A stretch of 5,520 nt of DNA, taken from JBEINZ01 sp040377825 (GTDB lineage: Bacteria > Pseudomonadota > Alphaproteobacteria > Rhizobiales > Ancalomicrobiaceae). The notes beneath the pieces were generated by a model. That model did not search any database and had not been told where the DNA came from. It was given only the letters and a program-made list of their open reading frames with translations. Below, piece after piece: positions 1 through 5,243 of this stretch. The position numbers and the translations under genes are program-made. The stretch lies in contig JBEINZ010000207.1 of the NCBI GenBank assembly GCA_040377825.1, forward strand, positions 1-5,520. The letters run 5' to 3'. Numbering within the stretch: position 1 is the stretch's first letter; each line of letters begins with the position of its first letter.

Positions 1-86
1 AGTCCAAAGTATATACAATCAACCAAGAATTTTTTGTCGATACAGCATAACTCGTTCTGTTTGAAATCACGAATTATGATAACATC

Positions 87-166
87 CAATCTCCCTCAAA
101 ACGGGGGAGAACCGGTCGCCCCTCGCTAGTCTCCAAGACTAAAGTGAGGGGCGACTATTTTTTTTT
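87..166 (+). ncRNA. candidate small RNA of about 80 nt with two hairpins
   Basis: Two adjacent stem-loops end in a run of nine T. The first pairs 90-97 with 103-110 (eight pairs, one G-U, five-base loop AAAAC). The second is the terminator stem at 115-155. A good -10-like hexamer, TATGAT, sits at 75-80 and would place a start near 87, giving an RNA of about 80 nt. No convincing -35 lies 16-18 nt upstream, which weakens the case. The CTCCC stretch in the first stem is anti-Shine-Dalgarno-like. Short two-hairpin RNAs with long U tails are known in rhizobia (for example the mmgR/suhB RNA class), but I claim only a similar architecture. The alternative is the 3' end of a transcript that starts left of the window. 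Confidence 0.33.
115..166 (+). terminator. Rho-independent terminator, plus strand
   Basis: A perfect 10-bp stem pairs 115-124 with 146-155 (GTCGCCCCTC with GAGGGGCGAC). It extends through G-T, C-G and T-A pairs at 125-127/143-145, then, past a two-base AA bulge, through a 5-bp helix (128-132 with 136-140) closed by the loop CCA. The bases TA and then nine T (158-166) follow directly. The T-run fixes the direction as rightward. It ends a transcript from upstream and insulates the ABC operon. It lies more than 250 nt before the ATPase start and upstream of the best promoter candidate, so it is not an obvious attenuator of that operon. Confidence 0.88.
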
Positions 167-298
167 GGTATTCCTTGTCTCGGATTTTATCATTGAGAAT
201 CCGCATAGAAGCTTAGCTACGGCGCCTATGTTTTACCCCGATTTTCTATTTCCGCCGCTAGGTCGTGTCTTAATCTGTCGAAAATCGAGTCATGCTCG

Positions 299-328
299 TT
301 GCAAATCCGACGGAATTCCTCTTATTAT
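299..328 (+). promoter_or_regulatory. possible sigma-70 promoter for the ABC operon
   Basis: A -35-like TTGCAA (299-304, four of six matches to TTGACA) and a -10-like TATTAT (323-328, five of six matches to TATAAT) are separated by 18 nt. Transcription would start near 335, giving a leader of roughly 85 nt that contains the TTGCAA repeats and the palindrome at 379-400. This is the best pair in the region by eye, but AT-rich DNA yields such matches easily. Confidence 0.33.
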
Positions 329-358
329 ATTCACACAAATATATTTAAATTTTCGATC

Positions 359-380
359 TTTGCAATTTGTGTTTGCAAAC
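359..380. promoter_or_regulatory. repeated TTTGCAA motif with a 10-bp palindrome, possible operator
   Basis: TTTGCAA occurs at 359-365 and again at 372-378, 13 bp apart. The second copy is the core of the perfect palindrome GTTTGCAAAC (371-380). A related GTTGCAAAT lies at 298-306 inside the candidate -35. Small palindromes with a central GC or CG ahead of sugar transport operons are typical binding sites of LacI/GalR-type repressors. That assignment is inference, since no regulator gene is in the window. Confidence 0.4.
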
Positions 381-400
381 CTGGATCGCTCGATCCAGGT
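379..400. promoter_or_regulatory. 22-bp palindrome just upstream of the first RBS
   Basis: Ten-base arms ACCTGGATCG (379-388) and CGATCCAGGT (391-400) are perfectly complementary around a central CT. The element shares two bases with the GTTTGCAAAC palindrome and ends four bases before the GGAGG ribosome binding site (405-409) of the ATPase gene. As DNA it could be an operator for a dimeric repressor blocking a promoter upstream. As RNA it would fold into a very stable hairpin beside the Shine-Dalgarno sequence. No T-run follows, so it is not a terminator. Confidence 0.55.
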
Positions 401-419
401 CGCCGGAGGCTGCTCCCTA

Positions 420-1160
420 ATGGCGTTGCTCGAACTGAAGCATGTCTCCAAGAGCTTCGGCGCGATCAAGGCGCTGACGGACATGGACCTCACCCTGGAC
501 CAGGGCGAGATCGTCGGACTTATGGGCGACAACGGCGCGGGCAAATCCACGCTTGTGAAGCTGATCGCGGGAAACTTCCCGCCGACATCCGGCGAGATCG
601 TGATTGATGGCGAACTGGCGCATTTCCACAAGCCCATCGAGGCTCGCGAGAAGGGCATCGAGGTCGTCTATCAAGATCTCGCGCTCTGCAACAATTTGAG
701 CGCGGCGGCGAATGTTTTCCTCGGACGCGAGATCAAGCGAAAAGTCGGGCCGTTCCGGTTCCTCGATCATCGCGCGATGGTCAAACGGGCCGGCGAATTG
801 TTCGTTGAGTTGAAGTCCGAAACGCGCCCGCGCGATCTCGTGCGCCAGATGTCCGGCGGCCAACGGCAGGCGGTTGCCATCGCGCGCACGCGGCTGTCTC
901 GCGCGAAGATAGTCCTGATGGATGAGCCGACCGCGGCGATCTCGGTTCGCCAAGTCGCGGAGGTGCTCGACCTGATCCGCCGGCTGTCGGCGGCCGGCGT
1001 GGCGGTCGTGCTCATCAGCCATCGCATGCCCGACGTCTTCACGGTTTGCGACCGCGTCGTCGTGATGCGCCGTGGCCGCAAGGTCGCGGATAAACTCGTC
1101 CGGGACTCATCGCCCGAGGAGGTGACCGGCCTTATCACGGGAGCGATCCATGCAGCCTGA
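420..1160 (+). CDS. sugar ABC transporter ATP-binding protein (CUT2, FrcA-like)
   Basis: Cytoplasmic ATPase subunit of a ribose/fructose-type importer; it hydrolyses ATP to drive uptake through the permease encoded next. The 246-residue product has all core motifs: Walker A GDNGAGKST (36-44), Q-loop Q85, signature MSGGQ (144-148), Walker B with D168/E169, and switch His H201. Most CUT2 ATPases (RbsA, XylG) are about 500 residues with two fused nucleotide-binding domains. This one has a single domain, as in rhizobial FrcA, so it should act as a homodimer. The ATG at 420 is preferred because GGAGG lies at 405-409, and because the in-frame extension back to 144 is AT-rich and unlike any ABC protein. 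Two small oddities: the segment after Walker B reads TAAIS where relatives usually have TAALG or TAALT, and IARTRLSRA replaces the usual IARAV-type helix. The last 11 bases overlap the permease gene. Confidence 0.94.
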   Translation: MALLELKHVSKSFGAIKALTDMDLTLDQGEIVGLMGDNGAGKSTLVKLIAGNFPPTSGEIVIDGELAHFHKPIEAREKGIEVVYQDLALCNNLSAAANVFLGREIKRKVGPFRFLDHRAMVKRAGELFVELKSETRPRDLVRQMSGGQRQAVAIARTRLSRAKIVLMDEPTAAISVRQVAEVLDLIRRLSAAGVAVVLISHRMPDVFTVCDRVVVMRRGRKVADKLVRDSSPEEVTGLITGAIHAA

Positions 1161-2214
1161 AGTGCCGGCCGGCACGAAGCCGCTCGCGGAACCCGCTGCC
1201 TCAGGGGTAGCCATCGAGGGCGTGCTCGCGCTCAAGGAACGCTCGCTTCTCGAGGCGCTAACCTCCTCCCAGGCCTTCTGGGTGACCTTGGTTTTCGTCG
1301 CGATTTTCGTCTTCATGAGCTTCCTGCAGCCCGATAGCTTCGCGAGCCAACAGAATATCTACAACATCACCCGCAACTTCGCCTTCATCGGCATCATGGC
1401 GCTGGGCATGACATGCGTGATCTTGACCGGCGGCATCGATCTGTCGGTCGGGTCGATCATGGGCCTCGTGGCCGTCGTCGCCGGGCTTGTGCTGCAAGCC
1501 CAGTACCCATGGTATGCGGCGGTCCTCGCCGGGCTCGCCGCGGGCTCGATGATCGGTGTCTTGAACGGCTGGTTGATCGCCTATGTCGGCCTGTCACCGT
1601 TCGTCGTCACGCTCGGTTTCATGGCGATCGGACGATCGCTCGCCGTCGTCGCCTCCGGCAACAAGATGATCTACGACTTCGGCCCGAGCGGGGCGACCTT
1701 CAAGGCACTCGGCGGCGGCGATAATCTCGGCCTCCCCCTGCCCTTCGCAGTCTCCAATCCGGTGTTGATCCTGATCATCCTGACGATCGCGCTCGCCGTC
1801 GTGCTGCGCATGACCGCCTGGGGACGGCATCTCTATGCGATCGGCGGCAACGAACATGCGGCCAATCTGACCGGCGTCTCAGTCAAGCGAGTGAAGCTCT
1901 CCGCCTACGTGATCTCGGCACTCAGTGCCGCGCTCGCCGCGATCCTGATTGTCGGCTGGCAAGGATCGGCGATCAACGCGCTCGGGCAGTCCTACGAACT
2001 ACGCGTCATCGCCTCCACAGTTATTGGCGGCGCTGATCTCATGGGTGGATCCGGCGGGGCCTATGGCGCGTTCATCGGTGCGGCCTTGATCGAGCTCATC
2101 CGCAATTCGTTGCTGATGGCCGGTGTCGACTCCAACTGGCAGGGCGCTTTCGTGGGCGTGATCATCATACTCGCGGTCCTTCTTGAAAGGATCCGCAGTC
2201 AAAAGCGCATCTAG
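1150..2214 (+). CDS. sugar ABC transporter permease (CUT2, RbsC/FrcC-like)
   Basis: Inner-membrane channel subunit of the importer, 354 residues, BPD_transp_2 family. The family hallmark TGGIDLSVGS is at 93-102, the cytoplasmic coupling segment GRHLYAIGGNEHAANLTG at 225-242, and a late VIGGADLMGG loop follows. By eye there are about nine or ten hydrophobic segments, starting near 42-60, 77-93 and 99-116 and ending with a strongly hydrophobic stretch just before the basic C-terminus RIRSQKRI. The hydrophilic first 40 residues make it somewhat longer than RbsC (about 320). The ATG at 1150 is preceded by GGGAG (1139-1143, six-base spacing) and overlaps the ATPase stop by 11 bases, which implies translational coupling and a stoichiometric complex. 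It should pair with the ATPase dimer and receive substrate from the binding protein encoded downstream. Confidence 0.95.
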   Translation: MQPEVPAGTKPLAEPAASGVAIEGVLALKERSLLEALTSSQAFWVTLVFVAIFVFMSFLQPDSFASQQNIYNITRNFAFIGIMALGMTCVILTGGIDLSVGSIMGLVAVVAGLVLQAQYPWYAAVLAGLAAGSMIGVLNGWLIAYVGLSPFVVTLGFMAIGRSLAVVASGNKMIYDFGPSGATFKALGGGDNLGLPLPFAVSNPVLILIILTIALAVVLRMTAWGRHLYAIGGNEHAANLTGVSVKRVKLSAYVISALSAALAAILIVGWQGSAINALGQSYELRVIASTVIGGADLMGGSGGAYGAFIGAALIELIRNSLLMAGVDSNWQGAFVGVIIILAVLLERIRSQKRI

Positions 2215-2268
2215 CCAGCGTCCCGGCGGCTTGCGCGGACCTGAACGGGCGGACGCGGAGTGAAACGC

Positions 2269-3279
2269 ATGAGGAAGATTCTCGCGAGTACGATGATCGT
2301 CGGCGCGGCCGTGCTGGCCATGTCCGCAGCGGCGAATGCGCAGGCCAAGAAGTATACCTTCGCGCTCGTTCCAAAGAACATGAATAACCCGTTCTTCGAC
2401 CAAGCGCTCGCCGGCTGCAAAAAGGCCGAAGCGGAGCTGAACGGCGCGATAGAGTGCCTCTATATCGGCCCCGGCGAACATGGCGGCGGCGAAGAGCAGG
2501 TTCAGATCGTCAACGATCTGATCGCCAAGAAGGTCGATGGCATCGCCGTGTCGCCATCCAATGCCGCGGCCATGGCCGGGGCGCTCGAAGCGGCGAAGAA
2601 GGCCGGCATCCCGGTATTGACCTGGGACTCGGATCTATTGGCAAAGGATAAGGCGCTACGCGTCGCCTATGTCGGCACGAAAAACTACGACATCGGCGTG
2701 AACATCGCCAAGCTCGTGCAGAAGATCAAGCCGAAGGGCGGGACGATCTGCATTCAGTCCGGCGGCGCGGCGGCGGCCAATCACAATGAACGCATGCAGG
2801 GGATCCGCGATACGCTTGCCGGCGTCTCGAGCGCGAGCGCTCCGGGCGATCGATTGACCGGTCAGAGCGGCTGGCAGGAAGCCAGCGGCTGCCCGGTTTA
2901 TACCGACGACGACTTCCCGCGGTCGGTCCAGCAGCTTGAGGATATTCTCGGGAAGTTCCCAACCCTCGACGCCTTCACGCCGACCGGCGGTTTCCCGCAG
3001 TTCCTCCCGGATGCCTATCGCAAGGTCGCCGAGCGCTATAAGGCCAGGATCGCGGACGGCTCGCTCGCGCTTGTGGTCGCCGACACCTTGCCGGTCCAGA
3101 TGGAATTGATGAATGCTGGCCTCTCCAAGGGCCAAGTCGGACAGCGGCCCTTCGAGATGGGTTACAAGACGATGTTCTTCCTGAAGGATCTGAAGGAGGG
3201 CAAGACCGTCGCCGATCCAACCTTCACCGGCCTCGACGTCTGCACGCCTGAAACCGCAGAGAGCTGCATCGGCGGTTGA
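2269..3279 (+). CDS. periplasmic sugar-binding protein of the CUT2 transporter
   Basis: Secreted substrate receptor of the importer, 336 residues, type-1 periplasmic binding fold (Peripla_BP_4, RbsB-like). It opens with a Sec signal peptide: basic MRK, a hydrophobic core, then ANAQA with cleavage likely after residue 24 or 26. The first strand and substrate loop VPKNMNNPFF (34-43) are typical of the family, as are KKVDGIAVSP and the WDSD segment (119-122). The ligand is not predictable; a small sugar or polyol is most likely. Six cysteines (50, 63, 161, 208, 325, 333) would allow disulfides in the periplasm. The ATG at 2269 has GGAG eight bases upstream (2257-2260); a GTG at 2260 would add three residues and cannot be excluded. 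The gene follows the permease after 54 bases and is last in the operon, whereas binding proteins are usually first. Confidence 0.93.
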   Translation: MRKILASTMIVGAAVLAMSAAANAQAKKYTFALVPKNMNNPFFDQALAGCKKAEAELNGAIECLYIGPGEHGGGEEQVQIVNDLIAKKVDGIAVSPSNAAAMAGALEAAKKAGIPVLTWDSDLLAKDKALRVAYVGTKNYDIGVNIAKLVQKIKPKGGTICIQSGGAAAANHNERMQGIRDTLAGVSSASAPGDRLTGQSGWQEASGCPVYTDDDFPRSVQQLEDILGKFPTLDAFTPTGGFPQFLPDAYRKVAERYKARIADGSLALVVADTLPVQMELMNAGLSKGQVGQRPFEMGYKTMFFLKDLKEGKTVADPTFTGLDVCTPETAESCIGG

Positions 3280-3305
3280 TTGTTTTGTCAGGTCCCAAAC
3301 GATAA

Positions 3306-3331
3306 GACCCGGCAGGCAAGCCCGCCGGGTC
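3306..3331. terminator. hairpin between convergent operons, probable bidirectional terminator
   Basis: GACCCGGC (3306-3313) and GCCGGGTC (3324-3331) form a perfect 8-bp stem. Inside the loop GG (3315-3316) can pair with CC (3321-3322). It starts 26 bases after the binding-protein stop and ends 26 bases before the stop of the leftward phosphatase gene. There is no real T-run rightward (CTTCAT); leftward the hairpin is followed by TTATCGTTT. Its placement argues for ending both transcripts, but termination strength is uncertain. Confidence 0.62.
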
Positions 3332-3357
3332 CTTCATGGCTTCGGCCGGCTTCACGC

Positions 3358-4149
3358 TCAGTCCATCAGCGCAATATCGAACGCGGTCGAGACGGGATCG
3401 GCGATGCCGGGCGCGACCACCAGGATCGGATTTCCCTTCCGCATACCTTCGCCCGCGAAGAAATCGCTCACCCGTCCGCCGGCTTCCTTGACCAGAACAA
3501 TGCCGGCCAGCACGTCCCAAGAATTGATGTGCGGCTCGCCGAACGCGTCGATGCGCCCGGCCGCCGTATAGGCAAGACCGAGCGAGCCAGACCCCGCGCG
3601 TCGCACGGAAGCGCCGAGTTCATAGGTCCGCTCCAACAGACGCATATACTCTTGCGCCGGCCGGCGTGGCGACCAGCCGATCTCCACGGTCGCCTCGCGC
3701 ATATTCGTGATCGTCGACACGGCGAGCGGCATGCCATTGAGCGTTGCCCCGGCGCCGCGACGGGCCGCATACATCTCGTCTTGCATCGGCGCGTAAATCA
3801 CGCCGACCTCGGGCATCCCCTTGTGAATGAACCCGATCGAGATGCAGAAATGCGGGACGCCACGGGCGAAGTTTGCCGTGCCGTCGATCGGATCGATGAT
3901 CCAGGTCCCCTCCCCGTGCCGGCTGCCGCCTTCCTCACCGATAAGGCCATCCTCGGGAAAGGCTGCCGCCAGACGACCCGCGACAAGCCGCTCGACCTCG
4001 CCGTCGGTCTCGGTCAGATAGTCCTGATGCCCCTTGAAGGACACGACCACCGACGAGCGATCGAGAAAGCGGCGGCGGGCGAGCGTCCCTGCTTCGTGGG
4101 CAATGGCGGTCGCGACAAGCAGGCGGGTCTGCAGATCATTGGGTGTCAT
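3358..4149 (-). CDS. inositol monophosphatase family protein
   Basis: Mg2+-dependent, Li+-sensitive-type phosphatase fold, cytoplasmic, 263 residues, the usual length for the family. Metal-site motifs are intact: D49 in ETD, GEE at 71-73 (E72), DPIDGT at 86-91 (D86, I88, D89), and WD at 211-212 followed by AG and EAGG. The segment RRAGSGSLGLAYTAAGRID (183-201) matches the substrate-side helix region. Known members hydrolyse myo-inositol phosphate, histidinol phosphate, fructose-1,6-bisphosphate, PAP or other sugar phosphates; the motifs do not decide among these. The start is supported by AAGGA five bases upstream. It lies 23 bases after the SDR gene on the same strand, so the two are co-transcribed, and it converges on the sugar importer. 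That context favours a sugar- or polyol-phosphate of the same pathway over the general housekeeping SuhB role. Confidence 0.9.
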   Translation of the reverse strand: MTPNDLQTRLLVATAIAHEAGTLARRRFLDRSSVVVSFKGHQDYLTETDGEVERLVAGRLAAAFPEDGLIGEEGGSRHGEGTWIIDPIDGTANFARGVPHFCISIGFIHKGMPEVGVIYAPMQDEMYAARRGAGATLNGMPLAVSTITNMREATVEIGWSPRRPAQEYMRLLERTYELGASVRRAGSGSLGLAYTAAGRIDAFGEPHINSWDVLAGIVLVKEAGGRVSDFFAGEGMRKGNPILVVAPGIADPVSTAFDIALMD

Positions 4150-4172
4150 GTAGTTCCTTCGCGAGGCGTGTA

Positions 4173-5006
4173 TCAGCCGATCAGGCGGGCCTTTGGATGC
4201 GGGGCCTCGTCATGGGCGCCGCGGACGGATTGGTCGAAATCGATGATCGAGCCGGTCATCATGCCCGATTCCGGGCTCGCCAGATAACACACCGCGCGTG
4301 ACACTTCATCGATCTCGAGCAGCCGCCCGAACGGCTGCGCGGCCATCGCCGTTTGCAGCCAGCCATCCTCGGCCCCATGATATCTGCGCACGATGGCATC
4401 TTCGCCCGGCGTGTTCATCCAACCGATCGCGAGGCCGTTCACTCGAATGCGATCCGGCATCAGCGCGTAGGCCGCGTTGCGGGTCAGCGTCAAGAGCGCG
4501 CCTTTCGACGTCGAATACGGCGTCAGGAACGGCTGGCCGCCATGGGCGGACATGGAGAGAATGTTGATGATCGCGCCCTCGACCCGATCGCGGCGCATGC
4601 GTTTGGCCGCTTCCTGCATCAGGAAAAACGGCGCTTTCACATTGACCGCGAAAATATGGTCCCAAAGCGCGGGCGTCGTGTCGAGAACGGTGCCGCGATC
4701 GGTGACGCCGGCCGCGTTGACCAGCACATCGACACGGCCGAACGCCACATCGGCGGCCGCGAAGATCTTGCCGGCAGCATCATCCAAGGCGAGATCGGCG
4801 GCAACGAACACCGTCTTGGTTCCGGCGGCTTGAAGTTCCGCCGCGACCCGCGCGCCGTTGGCCGCATTGCGACCGGTGATCACCAGTCCGGCCGCGCCGC
4901 GCGCGGCGAACATGCGCGCGATCCCTTCGCCAAGGCCCTGCGTTCCGCCGGTCACGACCGCGATGCTTCCGTCGAGCCGCGCGTGGCTTTCCTGGTCCTG
5001 AGACAT
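4173..5006 (-). CDS. SDR family NAD(P)-dependent oxidoreductase
   Basis: Classical short-chain dehydrogenase/reductase, cytoplasmic, 277 residues, slightly longer than the usual 250. Visible motifs are the cofactor loop TGGTQGLG (19-26), D71 after the third strand, NAAG (97-100), and the catalytic set N122, S151, Y164, K168 (YSTSK). R46 after the second strand, with no acidic residue there, suggests NADP(H), though weakly. Two departures from the norm are IG at 194-195 where most SDRs have PG, and a C-terminal tail after MMTGSIIDFDQSV that ends in HPKARLIG. The ATG at 5006 is chosen because homologous sequence begins just after it. A GGGGGG tract lies only three bases upstream, so the ribosome binding site is unconvincing, and in-frame ATG (5048) and TTG (5087) starts exist. 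It probably interconverts a sugar or polyol hydroxyl and carbonyl; the substrate is unknown. First gene of the minus-strand pair. Confidence 0.9.
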   Translation of the reverse strand: MSQDQESHARLDGSIAVVTGGTQGLGEGIARMFAARGAAGLVITGRNAANGARVAAELQAAGTKTVFVAADLALDDAAGKIFAAADVAFGRVDVLVNAAGVTDRGTVLDTTPALWDHIFAVNVKAPFFLMQEAAKRMRRDRVEGAIINILSMSAHGGQPFLTPYSTSKGALLTLTRNAAYALMPDRIRVNGLAIGWMNTPGEDAIVRRYHGAEDGWLQTAMAAQPFGRLLEIDEVSRAVCYLASPESGMMTGSIIDFDQSVRGAHDEAPHPKARLIG

Positions 5007-5243
5007 GATCCCCCCGATCGCCTGCCGGGTCGTGTCGCTGCCCGGCATAAGCCTGAAAATCGTTATACGGATGGACGGCCGTTTCAAGCGCCGAGCGCAA
5101 ATTCATCACGCACCGTACACGCTGTGGACGGCAGCGCCCGAATGTGAACGGAACGAGCACAACGGCCCTATCGCGGCTATGGTGGGCGCACTATCCTCGA
5201 TTCGTGCCCCGGCGGAGTATCGCGCGGCGGCAGCAGGGTGCGC
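5007..5243. promoter_or_regulatory. divergent intergenic region between the SDR and helicase genes
   Basis: This 237-bp gap must hold the start signals for both the leftward SDR/phosphatase operon and the rightward helicase gene. Leftward, TTGAAA (5087-5082) and TATAAC (5067-5062) resemble -35 and -10 boxes but are only 14 bases apart, so the promoter call is weak. A 7-bp inverted repeat, TGCCGGG (5023-5029) with CCCGGCA (5041-5047), would lie in the SDR mRNA leader. No clear promoter for the helicase was found by eye. Confidence 0.35.

Larger units (their letters stand above)
1..419. other. AT-rich non-coding leader region upstream of the ABC operon
   Basis: No protein or RNA gene of a recognised family is visible here. 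Hand counts give about 33% G+C in bases 1-60 and 28% in 301-360, against about 67% in 1021-1080 of the adjacent gene. An open frame continues upstream of the ATPase start as far as base 144, but its translation resembles nothing and lies in this AT-rich DNA, so it is read as non-coding. The region holds a hairpin at 90-110, a terminator at 115-166, a possible promoter at 299-328, TTGCAA motifs at 299, 360 and 373, the AT-only palindrome AAATATATTT at 337-346, and a 22-bp palindrome at 379-400. Bases 1-74 and 167-298 show nothing further that I can name. Confidence 0.8.

Noticed and set aside
61..80. TTGAAA plus TATGAT as a promoter
   Set aside because: The boxes are separated by only 8 bases, too close for a sigma-70 promoter; only the TATGAT hexamer is kept as a hint.
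144..419. N-terminal extension of the ATPase back to base 144 (338 residues in total)
   Set aside because: The 92 extra residues resemble no ABC protein, lie in AT-rich DNA, begin inside the terminator hairpin, and a good GGAGG marks the start at 420.
417..1022. Minus-strand open frame (201 residues) across the ATPase gene
   Set aside because: Antisense to an intact ABC ATPase; composition typical of a GC-rich shadow frame.
2218..2256. Six-base inverted repeat GCGTCC/GGACGC between permease and binding-protein genes
   Set aside because: The arms are short, 27 bases apart and in GC-rich DNA, so chance is a sufficient explanation.
3280..4287. Long plus-strand open frame (335 residues) across the phosphatase gene
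   Set aside because: It is the antisense shadow of the phosphatase gene, which has intact family motifs on the minus strand; the shadow translation is rich in Arg and Pro and has no recognisable domain.
5007..5087. SDR starting 27 codons earlier at a TTG (5087), or at ATG 5048
   Set aside because: The extra residues do not look like an SDR N-terminus or a signal peptide, and neither start has a convincing ribosome binding site. ATG 5006 fits the family better.
4353..5147. Plus-strand open frame (264 residues) across the SDR gene
   Set aside because: Shadow of the SDR gene in high-GC DNA; no known domain, and the minus-strand product has the complete SDR motif set.
5145..5160. LexA (SOS) box near the helicase gene
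   Set aside because: GAACGGAACGAGCAC contains GAAC, but the second half-site at the required spacing is GCAC, not GAAC or GTTC.
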